This document shows positions 8,971 through 18,015 of a stretch of DNA of 39,998 nt, piece after piece. The notes below the pieces were generated by a model. That model worked only from the letters and a program-made list of their open reading frames with translations. It searched no databases and was not told the DNA's origin. The first letter of the stretch is position 1; the number at the start of each line of letters is the position of its first letter. The translations under genes and the position numbers were made by a program. Source of the stretch: an uncultured Legionellales bacterium (GTDB lineage Bacteria; Pseudomonadota; Gammaproteobacteria; Eutrophobiales; Eutrophobiaceae); contig CAJWRJ010000014.1 of NCBI GenBank assembly GCA_913046215.1, positions 1 through 39,998 on the forward strand. The letters run 5' to 3'.

Positions 8971-9477
8971 ATGAAGATTTTACTTAATTTACTTTTAACA
9001 TCGACACTCTTTTTTGGATATGTTTGTAATTTGTATGCAGAAGATACATATAAGATCGGTGCCGTTAATGCTATTCGTGTACTTGAGCAATCTCCTCAAG
9101 CCGAAAGAGCTAGAAAGATGATTGAAGAGGAATTTACTTCGAGAGATAAGCAATTAATATCTGAGCAGAAATCTATTAAAGAGCTCGAAGATAAATTTAA
9201 TAAAGATAAAGCAATTTTAAGCGAACAAGAAAGAACAAAACTTGAGAGGGATATCATATCCAATAGAAGAGACCTTAAAAGAAAACAAGATGAATTTAGA
9301 GAAGATCTTACATACAGACGTAACGAGGAAATGGGAAAGATACAGAAACAAATAATTGAAGCAATTCAGCAGGTCGCGAAAGACAATAAATATGATTTGG
9401 TTTTAAGTGAGGGCGTCTTATATGCAAGCCCAAAGATTGATATGAGTGGATTAGTAATTGAACATCTTAAAAAATAA
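8971..9477 (+). CDS. skp: Periplasmic chaperone Skp/OmpH
   Basis: Skp is a trimeric, jellyfish-shaped periplasmic chaperone that carries unfolded outer-membrane proteins towards BamA. The 168-residue precursor has a signal peptide (about residues 1-23, ending NLYA-ED), then the short beta segment KIGAVNAIRVLEQSPQAE that forms the trimer body. Residues about 45-130 are highly charged heptad-like helix (the coiled-coil tentacles, e.g. KELEDKFNKDKAILSEQERTK shortened here to KELEDKFNKDKA), and the C-terminal body strand includes YDLVLSEGVLYAS. Position between bamA and lpxD is standard. A 46-base gap follows before lpxD. Confidence 0.95.
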   Translation: MKILLNLLLTSTLFFGYVCNLYAEDTYKIGAVNAIRVLEQSPQAERARKMIEEEFTSRDKQLISEQKSIKELEDKFNKDKAILSEQERTKLERDIISNRRDLKRKQDEFREDLTYRRNEEMGKIQKQIIEAIQQVAKDNKYDLVLSEGVLYASPKIDMSGLVIEHLKK

Positions 9478-9523
9478 AATTCATAAGTAAGGTTATATTA
9501 AATTAATTTCAACGGGTAGTTTT

Positions 9524-10528
9524 ATGTCAGCCACACTCGGCGAATTATCTCAATTAAGCGGTGCAAGGCTTGAAGGGTCTTCTGATTGTGCTATTACATC
9601 TGTGAATACATTAAGACAGGCAAAGCAAGGGGAAATATCATTTTTATCAAACCGACACTATGCAAATGATCTACTAGATACAAAAGCATCTGCTGTTATT
9701 CTTTCTGAAGAAGACCTGAAGCATTGTCCAACACATGCACTCGTTAGTGACACTCCTTATTTAGTCTACGCAAAAATTGCTAATTTTCTTCATCCAGAAA
9801 TTTCTCGAGATGGCAGTGTCGCAGACAGCGCGATTTTAGGCAGCGGATGTGATGTAGATAAAACTGCAACAGTGTGTGCTAATGTAGTCATTGGTAATAA
9901 TGTTATTATTGGTGCTGGGGTCTATGTAGGTCCTAATTCCACGCTTGAAGATAATGTGAAAATTGATACTGCCAGTAAATTGATTGCTAATGTAACTATT
10001 TGTAATGATGTTATTGTTGGTAAGAACGTAATTTTACATCCTGGGGTTGTTTTAGGTGCCGATGGTTTTGGTCTAGCTAAAGAAGATGATGAATGGATAA
10101 AAATACCTCAAATAGGATCAGTTTTAATTGGCGATAATGTAGAAATTGGAGCTAATTCGACGATTGACCGAGGGGCTATTGAAAACACAGTCCTTAAAAA
10201 TGGCGTAAAAATAGATAATCAGGTACAGATTGGACATAACGTTGTTATAGGAGAGAATACTGCTATAGCGGGGTGTTCTGGAATTGCAGGCAGTACTACT
10301 ATAGGCAAAAGATGTATGATTGGGGGAGCAAGTTCAATAAGTGGACATATCGAAATAACTGATGATGTTACAATCACAGGTATGTCAGGTGTTTCGAACT
10401 CAATAAAGACACCGGGTATTTATTCATCAGGACTACCTGTAACGGAAAATAGAATCTGGAGAAAAAATATTGTTCGCATGAAAAATCTTGACGAAACAAT
10501 AAGAAAGATACTTTTAAAAATACAATAA
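9524..10528 (+). CDS. lpxD: UDP-3-O-(3-hydroxyacyl)glucosamine N-acyltransferase
   Basis: LpxD adds the second 3-hydroxyacyl chain, from acyl-ACP, to UDP-3-O-acylglucosamine in lipid A synthesis. The 334-residue protein has the small N-terminal uridine-binding domain (residues 1-100, with GEISFLSNRHYAN) followed by a left-handed beta-helix of hexapeptide repeats (I-G-x-N-V-x type, residues about 105-300). The catalytic histidine is probably His238 in QIGHNVVIGENTAIAG, and VLGADGFGLA matches the family. The start follows a modest ribosome site (AACGGGTAG). It is in the conserved order with fabZ, lpxA and lpxB. Confidence 0.97.
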   Translation: MSATLGELSQLSGARLEGSSDCAITSVNTLRQAKQGEISFLSNRHYANDLLDTKASAVILSEEDLKHCPTHALVSDTPYLVYAKIANFLHPEISRDGSVADSAILGSGCDVDKTATVCANVVIGNNVIIGAGVYVGPNSTLEDNVKIDTASKLIANVTICNDVIVGKNVILHPGVVLGADGFGLAKEDDEWIKIPQIGSVLIGDNVEIGANSTIDRGAIENTVLKNGVKIDNQVQIGHNVVIGENTAIAGCSGIAGSTTIGKRCMIGGASSISGHIEITDDVTITGMSGVSNSIKTPGIYSSGLPVTENRIWRKNIVRMKNLDETIRKILLKIQ

Positions 10529-10535
10529 AAAAATT

Positions 10536-10979
10536 ATGAAAAATATAAATATTGAAGAAATAAAAACGATATTGCCTCATCGCTATCCTTTTTTATTAAT
10601 TGATAAAGTAATTGAGGTTAAAAAAGGCGAAGAAATTAAAGCTTTAAAAAATGTTACATACAATGAACCTTTTTTTCAGGGACATTTTACAAATAAATCA
10701 ATAATGCCCGGAGTAATGATTATCGAAGCTTTTGCACAAGCTACTGCTTTACTCGGTGCTTATGGTTTTGAAGAAAAAAGAAGTTCTGAGAGCGAGCTGT
10801 ATTATTTGGTTGGAATAGATAAAGCACGTTTTAGAAAATCAATTGTGCCAGGCGATCAAATAATAATAAACGTTAAATTTTTAGCGAACAAAAAAGGTAT
10901 ATGGAAATTCGCTGCGACTGCATTTGTTGATTCAAATGAGGCAGCATCAGCTGAATTATTAACAACAATCAAGGACTAA
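10536..10979 (+). CDS. fabZ: 3-hydroxyacyl-[ACP] dehydratase FabZ
   Basis: FabZ dehydrates beta-hydroxyacyl-ACP to trans-2-enoyl-ACP in fatty acid elongation. It competes with LpxA and LpxD for the same 3-hydroxyacyl-ACP pool. The 147-residue single hot-dog domain shows LPHRYPFLLIDKV (13-25) and the active-site helix segment FFQGHFTNKSIMPGV with His50, followed by Glu64 in MIIEAFAQA. These are the catalytic pair. It starts 7 bases after lpxD and ends 4 bases before the lpxA start, so the ratio of fatty acid to lipid A synthesis is probably set within one transcript. Confidence 0.98.
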   Translation: MKNINIEEIKTILPHRYPFLLIDKVIEVKKGEEIKALKNVTYNEPFFQGHFTNKSIMPGVMIIEAFAQATALLGAYGFEEKRSSESELYYLVGIDKARFRKSIVPGDQIIINVKFLANKKGIWKFAATAFVDSNEAASAELLTTIKD

Positions 10980-10983
10980 ATTC

Positions 10984-11757
10984 TTGATTGATCCTACTGC
11001 AATAGTCCATCCAGATGCTAGTATTGATAGTAATGTAATCATTGGCCCATACACAGTTATTAAAAAAGATGTATCTATTGGTTCTGGAACTGAGATTGGG
11101 TCACATGTTGTCATTAGTGGCCCAACAAAAATTGGTTCTCATAACAAGATATTCAATTTTTGTTCCATAGGAGAAGATCCCCAAGATAAAAAATATAAAG
11201 ATGATTCGAATTCATATTTAGAAATTGGTTCAGGCAATACAATTCGTGAATATGTTTCTATTAATCGCGGAACATCAAATGGCGGAGGAAAAACAAGCAT
11301 TGGTAGTAATAACTGGATTATGGCTTACGTTCATATTGCTCATGATTGTTGTATTGGTAATAATTCTACGTTTGCAAATAATACAACATTAGCAGGGCAT
11401 GTAAGTATAGGTGATTTCGTTATTTTAGGTGGTTTTACAGGTGTCCATCAATTTTGTCGTGTTGGTAATTATAGTTTCTCAGCAATTTCATCTGTTATTG
11501 TCAAGGATGTTCCCCCGTATATTTTAGTTTCAGGCAATACTGCTAAGCCATCAGGACTAAATCGTGAGGGTCTTAAGAGAAATGGATTTAATTCAGATGA
11601 TATAAACTTATTAAAGAAAGCCTATCGAATTATTTATCGAGATGGCTATATTCTTGCTGAAGCACTTGAGGAGCTACTAAAAATCTCAAAGGATTCAAAA
11701 GAGGTAGAATTGTTGTATTCATTTATCTCATCGTCAGAAAGAGGAATTGTTAGATAA
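10984..11757 (+). CDS. lpxA: UDP-N-acetylglucosamine acyltransferase
   Basis: LpxA performs the first step of lipid A synthesis, moving a 3-hydroxyacyl chain from ACP to the 3-OH of UDP-GlcNAc. It starts with TTG at 10984, which gives the expected N-terminus MIDPTAIVHPDASI. The 257 residues are mostly hexapeptide repeats forming a left-handed beta-helix, with a C-terminal helical region from about residue 190. The catalytic histidine is probably His120 in YVHIAHDCCIGNN, and GGFTGVHQFCRVG is another family hallmark. A TTG start may keep expression low for an enzyme that drains fatty acid precursors. A 36-base gap precedes lpxB. Confidence 0.97.
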   Translation: MIDPTAIVHPDASIDSNVIIGPYTVIKKDVSIGSGTEIGSHVVISGPTKIGSHNKIFNFCSIGEDPQDKKYKDDSNSYLEIGSGNTIREYVSINRGTSNGGGKTSIGSNNWIMAYVHIAHDCCIGNNSTFANNTTLAGHVSIGDFVILGGFTGVHQFCRVGNYSFSAISSVIVKDVPPYILVSGNTAKPSGLNREGLKRNGFNSDDINLLKKAYRIIYRDGYILAEALEELLKISKDSKEVELLYSFISSSERGIVR

Positions 11758-11793
11758 TGAAATTTAGTTTGAATATTAAAGTAGAGTAAATAA

Positions 11794-12942
11794 ATGCTCC
11801 GTATAGGGATTGTTGTAGGTGAACCTTCTGGTGATACTCTTGGCGCAGGCCTTGTTCGTGAATTGAGAAAAAAAAATAAAAATTTAAAAATTGAAGGTAT
11901 TGGCGGCGAGAAACTTAAAATTGAAAAGATGGATCTTTTATTTCCAATGGAAAAATTATCTGTTATGGGTTTTACTGAAGTCCTAGGAAGATATTTTGAA
12001 TTAAGAAGCATTAGAAATAAGTTAATAAAACATTTTTTAAAAAATCCTCCAGATATATTCATCGGAATTGATTCGCCAGACTTTAATTTGTGTATAGAAA
12101 AAAGATTACGTAAGGCAGGAATTAAAACTATACATTATGTTAGTCCATCTGTGTGGGCGTGGAGAATGGGCAGAGTAAAAAAAATAAAAGATTCTGTTGA
12201 TTTAATCTTGAATGTATTTCCATTTGAGACTCAGATTTATGATAGGTATGGAGTGCCTAATAAGTATATTGGACATCCATTAGCTGATCTTTTATCTAGC
12301 ACACCAAATATTGAATCTTCTAGAAATAGTTTAGGCTTGCCGTTAGATAAAAGAATAATTGCTTTATTACCAGGAAGTCGAAGAAATGAAATAAAGAGAA
12401 TCGCAGCTCCTTTATTAAAAGCATCTTTAATTGCGAAAGAAAAAGACAAGAATCTTTTGTTTATTTGTGCATTAATTGATAATGATTCATTAGAAATCTT
12501 CAAAAAGATAAAGAATAAAATCGCGCCAAATTTAGATGTAAATGTATATATCGCAAAAACACATCAAGCGATAGAATCATCGGATATTGTTATGCTCGCA
12601 TCTGGAACCGCAACACTTGAGTCAATGTTATTATATAAACCAATGATTGTAGCCTATAAAATGTCATGGCTTACCTATTTAATAGTTAAGTTGTTGGCCA
12701 AACTGCCATATGCATCAATACCTAATATTTTAGCAAATGATTGTATAGTTCCCGAATGTTTACAATATAGATGTACGCCTAAAATACTAGCTTCAGAATT
12801 AGATAAGTTCTTAAACTCTACTAAAAATATAAAAAAAATAACTAGTTATTATGAAAAATTCTCGAAAAAACTAAGAAAACAAGCTGATTATGGAGCTGCA
12901 AATGCGGTGCTCCAACTAATAGAAAATGATAAGCTCAATTGA
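11794..12942 (+). CDS. lpxB: Lipid A disaccharide synthase
   Basis: LpxB is a peripheral inner-membrane glycosyltransferase (GT19) that joins UDP-2,3-diacylglucosamine and lipid X into the lipid A disaccharide. The 382-residue length is typical. Seen: GEPSGDTLGAGLV near the N-terminus, IGIDSPDFNL, the highly conserved SPSVWAWRMGRVKKI, LLPGSRRNEI, and ASGTATLESMLLYKPMIVAYK at its core (ASGTATLES and PMIVAYK), which forms the UDP-sugar site. Its end overlaps the rnhB start by 17 bases, implying coupled translation. Confidence 0.97.
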   Translation: MLRIGIVVGEPSGDTLGAGLVRELRKKNKNLKIEGIGGEKLKIEKMDLLFPMEKLSVMGFTEVLGRYFELRSIRNKLIKHFLKNPPDIFIGIDSPDFNLCIEKRLRKAGIKTIHYVSPSVWAWRMGRVKKIKDSVDLILNVFPFETQIYDRYGVPNKYIGHPLADLLSSTPNIESSRNSLGLPLDKRIIALLPGSRRNEIKRIAAPLLKASLIAKEKDKNLLFICALIDNDSLEIFKKIKNKIAPNLDVNVYIAKTHQAIESSDIVMLASGTATLESMLLYKPMIVAYKMSWLTYLIVKLLAKLPYASIPNILANDCIVPECLQYRCTPKILASELDKFLNSTKNIKKITSYYEKFSKKLRKQADYGAANAVLQLIENDKLN

Positions 12943-13534
12943 TGATTTAGAAATAGGCAATGCTAAATTAATTGCTGGTGTTGATGAGGTCGGAAGAGGT
13001 CCGTTAGCTGGCCCTGTTATTGCGTCAGCTGTAATATTAGATCCGAAAAAGAAAATTGATAACCTTTGTGATTCAAAAAAATTGAGTTCAAAAATGCGTT
13101 TTCTTATTTCAAAAAATATAAAAATGAACTGTATCGAGTGGTCCGTAGGAAGAGCAGAAGTAAATGAAATAGATGAACTAAATATTCTGCAGGCAAGTTT
13201 ACTTGCAATGAAAAGAGCAGTGGATAAATTAAAGGTAAAACCAGAACTTGTTGTTGTTGATGGACAATATACTCCTAATATTGATATAAAAAAGATTGCA
13301 ATTATCAGAGGAGATAATTTTATCCCGTCAATTTCTGCGGCATCGATAATCGCAAAAGTGGAAAGAGATGAAGAAATGATTGCATTAGATAAAATATATC
13401 CAAACTATGGATTTTCATCACACAAAGGGTATCCAACAAAAAAGCATATTGAGTCAATAGAACAGTTGGGTGTTACAGTAATTCATAGACGTACATTTTC
13501 TCCTGTAAAAAAAATTATAGATAAATCTTGTTGA
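12926..13534 (+). CDS. rnhB: Ribonuclease HII
   Basis: RNase HII cuts the RNA strand of RNA-DNA hybrids and starts removal of single ribonucleotides misincorporated in DNA. The 202-residue protein carries GVDEVGRGPLAGPV with the catalytic Asp20-Glu21 pair, the third acidic residue in VVVDGQYTPN, and SAASIIAKVERDE holding the fourth, then the family C-terminal piece YGFSSHKGYPTKKH and HRRTFSPVK. It overlaps lpxB by 17 bases and is one base from dnaE, which makes a replication/repair pair inside the envelope operon as in E. coli. Confidence 0.97.
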   Translation: MISSIDDLEIGNAKLIAGVDEVGRGPLAGPVIASAVILDPKKKIDNLCDSKKLSSKMRFLISKNIKMNCIEWSVGRAEVNEIDELNILQASLLAMKRAVDKLKVKPELVVVDGQYTPNIDIKKIAIIRGDNFIPSISAASIIAKVERDEEMIALDKIYPNYGFSSHKGYPTKKHIESIEQLGVTVIHRRTFSPVKKIIDKSC

Positions 13535-13535
13535 T

Positions 13536-16500
13536 ATGAGTTTCATACACTTACATTTGCACACTGAATATTCATTAGTTGATGGACTTATTAGAATTAA
13601 TGAATTAGCAGCTACTGCTGAAAGCATGAATATCCCAGCTATTGCTGTTACTGAGAGAAATAATGTATTTTCGGCTGTAAAATTTTACCGCGCCATGTCT
13701 TCACATGGAATCAAACCGATAATTGGCGCTGAAATAAACCTAGCATCAAAAGCAAAAGATGAATTTTCTAATGTACTTTTGCTTTGTCAGCATATAGACG
13801 GATATAAGAATTTGTCACAATTAATAACAAAAAGTTATACAGAGGGACAGCACTTAGGTAATCCAATTGTCTATATGGATTGGCTTGAAAGCTATAATGA
13901 TGGGTTAATTATTATAGATTGTGCCGAAAATGGATATTTGAGTAAATCGTCTATTCATGATGATATTTCAATAGTCGAAAAAAAAATAGAAAAGTGGCTT
14001 TCCATATTTTCAGACCGTTTTTATCTTGAGCTTCAGAGGGTTGGTAAAAGCGATCAAGATAATTTAATAAATAATACAATTGATATTTCAAATAAATTTA
14101 ATATCCCGTTAGTAGCAACAAATAATGTAAGATTTTTGGATGAAATGAGTTATGAAGCTCATGAGGCGCGTGTTTGTATTCAGGAAAGTTTTACGTTGGA
14201 TGATCCAAGGCGTCCTAGGCATTATACGTCACAGCAGTACTTACGTAGTCAGAAAGAAATGGGAGAATTATTTTCGGATATTCCAGAATCTCTTACAAAT
14301 ACATTAAAGATTGCACAAAGATGCAATATTGAATTTACACTTGGTCAAAATTTTTTACCACACTTTCCTGTAAAAAAATCTGAAACTCAGGATCAAAAAC
14401 TTATAAACGATTCAAAAAATAAATTAAATAAAATTTTAGTTGACTTAAAAATAGACAATAAAGAAATTGCAGAGGAATATCATTCTAGATTACAAAAGGA
14501 ACTTGATGTAATTATTGGGATGGGTTTTTCTGGATATTTTCTAATAGTTGCAGATTTTATACATTGGGCAAAAAGTAATGGTATACCAGTGGGACCAGGA
14601 AGAGGATCCGGTGCAGGTTCATTGGTCGCCTACTCGTTAGATATAACAGAGCTTGATCCAATCAAATATGATTTACTTTTTGAGCGTTTCCTAAGTTCCG
14701 AACGAATTTCATTGCCTGATTTTGATGTTGATTTTTGTATGGACCATAGAGACGATGTTATAAATTATGTTTCAGAAAAATATGGAAATGATCGAGTCTC
14801 ACAAATAATTACCTTTGGTAAAATGGCTGCAAAAGCAGTAGTCAGAGATACAGGAAGAGTTTTAGGTTTTCCGTATGGTTTTGTTGATCAAATAGCAAAA
14901 CTGATCCCTTTTGATTTGGCAAAACCAATGACTCTTGATAGGGCATTATCTGAAGATAAGACTCTGAAAAAAAGATATAAGTCAGAAGATGACGTAAAAC
15001 AATTAATTGATCTTGCAAAAAAACTAGAAGGTATAACAAGAAACGCTGGAAGACATGCTGCTGGCGTTGTTATCGCTCCGAAGTCATTATTTAATTATAT
15101 GCCTCTTTATTGCGAACAAACATCAGAGGCTATAGTGACTCAATTCGATATGGGAGATGTTGAGAGTATCGGACTTGTGAAATTTGACTTTTTAGGACTG
15201 AGAACATTAACAATCATTGATTGGGCACTTAAGGATGTAAATCGAATAAGAATAAAAGAAAATAAAAAACCATTAGATATTAGAAAAATAGAACTAGATG
15301 ATTCTTTAACATATAAATTAATTCAGAATATAAATACAACTGCAGTGTTTCAATTAGAATCAGATGGAATGAAACAGCTAATCAAGAGACTAAAACCAGA
15401 TAAATTTGATGATCTTATTGCACTAGTCGCCTTATTTAGACCAGGCCCCTTACAGTCTGGAATGGTTGATGAGTTTATTCAGAGAAAGTCAGGTGCAACA
15501 GTTCGATACATGCATGATGATCTAGAGCATGTTCTTAAACCAACGTATGGAATAATCTTATATCAGGAACAAGTTATGCAAATAGCACAGCTTCTTGCTG
15601 GATATACATTAGGTTCTGCAGACATTCTGCGAAGAGCTATGGGAAAAAAGAAAGCGGATGAAATGAAACAGCAAAGAGCAATATTTATAGAGGGTTGTAT
15701 TGCGCGTGGTATTGATGGAGATCTCTCAACAAAAATTTTTGATGTTATGGAAAAATTCGCAGAATATGGATTTAATAAATCTCATTCTGCGGCATATGCT
15801 TTAGTAGCTTACAGAACGGCTTGGTTAAAAGCGCATTATCCTGCAGCTTTTATGGCTGCTGTATTATCATCTGATATGGACAATACAGATAAGATCGTCA
15901 CGTTTTTAGAAGAAATTAGAAGAATGAAAATTGAAGTGCTCCCACCATCTGTAAATCAGGGTCAGTATTTTTTTACTGTTACTGATGATATGAAAATAAC
16001 CTATGGTTTAGGTGCAATTAAAGGTGTAGGTTTGTCTGCTATTGAGGTGATTGTTAAGGCAAGAGAGGAGGGCGGCGAATTTCTTAGTTTATTTGATTTT
16101 TGCAAACGGGTTGATCTGCGAAAAGTTAATCGACGAGTTCTCGAAGCATTAATAAGATCAGGTTCTATGGATTTTTTCGAAGTTAGTAGAAGTACGCTTT
16201 CGTATAATCTTTCCAAAGCAATTTCATTATCAGAACAACATTCAAGAGATACTATAAGCGGACAAAATGATATGTTTGGTTTAGATGATGATAAAAATAG
16301 TGATAGTAATGTAGTAGATATTTCTCAATACAAAATTCTACCTAATTGGAGTGATAAAGAAAGATTAATTGGGGAAAAAGAAACATTAGGCTTTTATCTT
16401 AAAGGGCATCCAATTAATAGATATGAGGATGAAATCAAAGAAATAGTTAGTACTCGATTAAATGAATGTAGATTAGGTAATGTTTTTATTGCTGGTTATA

Positions 16501-17000
16501 TTATGAGCATAAGAACACGAACCGGAAGCAGAGGTCATATGGCAATGGTTAGACTTGATGATAGGACAGGAAGAATCTTGGTTAATGTATACTCTGATGA
16601 ATATCAAAAATATAGAAGTCATTTAATAAAAGATCAGCTTGTTTTTATCAAAGGCGTAGCCGTAGAGGACGATTATGTTGTTGAGGGGGGTATTTCAATA
16701 AAGGCTAATCAGATTTATTCGCTCGATCAAATAAGAAAGGAAAGATCCTCATTGGTTCTTAGTATAGAAAAAAGCGATTTAAGTAATGGCGGTGTTGAAA
16801 AGCTTAAAAATACAATAACTCCTTATAGAAATGGAAGTTCAAGAGTTTATATACGATATGATAATGGTGAGGCGATTGCCAATTTAAACCTTGGCGAGGA
16901 GTGGAGGTTAACAATAAATGACGAGCTACTCGATAAATTAACAGAATCTATTGGTAAAGATAATATAAAAATAGATTATAATATTAATAAATTTCAATAG
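13536..17000 (+). CDS. dnaE: DNA polymerase III alpha subunit
   Basis: DnaE is the replicative polymerase catalytic subunit. The 1154-residue length fits the DnaE1 class. The N-terminal PHP domain begins with HLHTEYSLVDG (His6, His8). The catalytic palm contains GPGRGSGAGSLVAYSL and PDFDVDFCMDHRDDV near residues 394-407, supplying two of the three catalytic aspartates. AVFQLESDGMKQLI, FRPGPLQSGMVDEF and FNKSHSAAYALVAYRTAWLK are fingers hallmarks. The C-terminus has an OB-fold region (FIAGYIMSIRTRTGSRG) and a beta-clamp binding candidate, QNDMFGLDD, just upstream. It starts one base after the rnhB stop. Confidence 0.98.
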   Translation: MSFIHLHLHTEYSLVDGLIRINELAATAESMNIPAIAVTERNNVFSAVKFYRAMSSHGIKPIIGAEINLASKAKDEFSNVLLLCQHIDGYKNLSQLITKSYTEGQHLGNPIVYMDWLESYNDGLIIIDCAENGYLSKSSIHDDISIVEKKIEKWLSIFSDRFYLELQRVGKSDQDNLINNTIDISNKFNIPLVATNNVRFLDEMSYEAHEARVCIQESFTLDDPRRPRHYTSQQYLRSQKEMGELFSDIPESLTNTLKIAQRCNIEFTLGQNFLPHFPVKKSETQDQKLINDSKNKLNKILVDLKIDNKEIAEEYHSRLQKELDVIIGMGFSGYFLIVADFIHWAKSNGIPVGPGRGSGAGSLVAYSLDITELDPIKYDLLFERFLSSERISLPDFDVDFCMDHRDDVINYVSEKYGNDRVSQIITFGKMAAKAVVRDTGRVLGFPYGFVDQIAKLIPFDLAKPMTLDRALSEDKTLKKRYKSEDDVKQLIDLAKKLEGITRNAGRHAAGVVIAPKSLFNYMPLYCEQTSEAIVTQFDMGDVESIGLVKFDFLGLRTLTIIDWALKDVNRIRIKENKKPLDIRKIELDDSLTYKLIQNINTTAVFQLESDGMKQLIKRLKPDKFDDLIALVALFRPGPLQSGMVDEFIQRKSGATVRYMHDDLEHVLKPTYGIILYQEQVMQIAQLLAGYTLGSADILRRAMGKKKADEMKQQRAIFIEGCIARGIDGDLSTKIFDVMEKFAEYGFNKSHSAAYALVAYRTAWLKAHYPAAFMAAVLSSDMDNTDKIVTFLEEIRRMKIEVLPPSVNQGQYFFTVTDDMKITYGLGAIKGVGLSAIEVIVKAREEGGEFLSLFDFCKRVDLRKVNRRVLEALIRSGSMDFFEVSRSTLSYNLSKAISLSEQHSRDTISGQNDMFGLDDDKNSDSNVVDISQYKILPNWSDKERLIGEKETLGFYLKGHPINRYEDEIKEIVSTRLNECRLGNVFIAGYIMSIRTRTGSRGHMAMVRLDDRTGRILVNVYSDEYQKYRSHLIKDQLVFIKGVAVEDDYVVEGGISIKANQIYSLDQIRKERSSLVLSIEKSDLSNGGVEKLKNTITPYRNGSSRVYIRYDNGEAIANLNLGEEWRLTINDELLDKLTESIGKDNIKIDYNINKFQ

Positions 17001-17012
17001 ATATATATAGAT

Positions 17013-17966
17013 ATGCATTTTCTAGATTTTGAAAAACCAATCGCCGAGCTTGAGGCAAAAATTGAAGAATTAAGTTTTGTTGAAAGTAGTCAAGAAATCG
17101 ATGTAAATAAGGAAATTATGGCCTTGAAGAAAAGAAGCCATGATTTAACTAAGTCGATTTTTTCATCATTAACACCATGGCAAATAGCACAAATTTCTAG
17201 GCATCCGAGACGTCCATATACTAGAGACTACATAGAGAGAATATTTGTAGATTTTGAGGAATTGCACGGCGAAAGATATGTAGCTGATGACCCTGCAGTT
17301 ATTGCTGGAATAGGACGTCTAGGTAACCAATCAGTTGCAGTTATTGGTCATCAAAAAGGACGAGATACAAAAGAGAGAATTATGCGTAACTATGGCATGC
17401 CAAAACCTGAGGGTTATCGTAAGGCGTTACGCGTTATGAAACTTGCTGAGAGGTTTAATATGCCCGTTTTAACTTTTATCGATACTCCTGGTGCATATCC
17501 TGGTATAGAAGCTGAAGAGAGAGGTCAGAGTGAGGCTATCGCAAGAAACCTTTTAGTGATGTCCGAGTTGAAATCACCGATTATAGCAACTGTTATAGGA
17601 GAAGGTGGTTCGGGAGGTGCTTTAGCTATTGGTGTAGCTGATCACTTATCTATGCTTCAATATAGTATTTATTCTGTTATATCACCCGAAGGATGTGCTT
17701 CAATACTTTGGAAAAGTGCAGATAAAGCACAGGAGGCAGCGCAATCCCTTGGCATAGATTCAAAAAGGTTAAAAGAATTAGGACTTATCGATCGTATTAT
17801 TGATGAACCATTAGGTGGCGCACATCGTGATTATGATGATATCGCAAAAAGACTTAAATTGATTTTGATTGAGGAGCTTGAAAAATTAAGCGCCTCACCT
17901 ATATCTCAGATTGTTAATCAAAGACAAGAGAGATTGAGAAAGATCGGTAAATTTGAAGATAATTAA
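17013..17966 (+). CDS. accA: Acetyl-CoA carboxylase carboxyltransferase subunit alpha
   Basis: AccA pairs with AccD to transfer the carboxyl group from carboxybiotin to acetyl-CoA, making malonyl-CoA for fatty acid synthesis. The 317-residue length is standard. Family motifs seen: [17 protein letters not shown] at the N-terminus, [56 protein letters not shown], the oxyanion-hole region [11 protein letters not shown], and [11 protein letters not shown]. It starts 12 bases after dnaE. AccD is not in the window, as usual. A 49-base gap separates it from tilS; ldcC, present there in E. coli, is absent. Confidence 0.98.
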   Translation: MHFLDFEKPIAELEAKIEELSFVESSQEIDVNKEIMALKKRSHDLTKSIFSSLTPWQIAQISRHPRRPYTRDYIERIFVDFEELHGERYVADDPAVIAGIGRLGNQSVAVIGHQKGRDTKERIMRNYGMPKPEGYRKALRVMKLAERFNMPVLTFIDTPGAYPGIEAEERGQSEAIARNLLVMSELKSPIIATVIGEGGSGGALAIGVADHLSMLQYSIYSVISPEGCASILWKSADKAQEAAQSLGIDSKRLKELGLIDRIIDEPLGGAHRDYDDIAKRLKLILIEELEKLSASPISQIVNQRQERLRKIGKFEDN

Positions 17967-18015
17967 ATATTCTATTTTCTTTCACGTCCCGTAAATTTTA
18001 AATTAAAATAGTCTA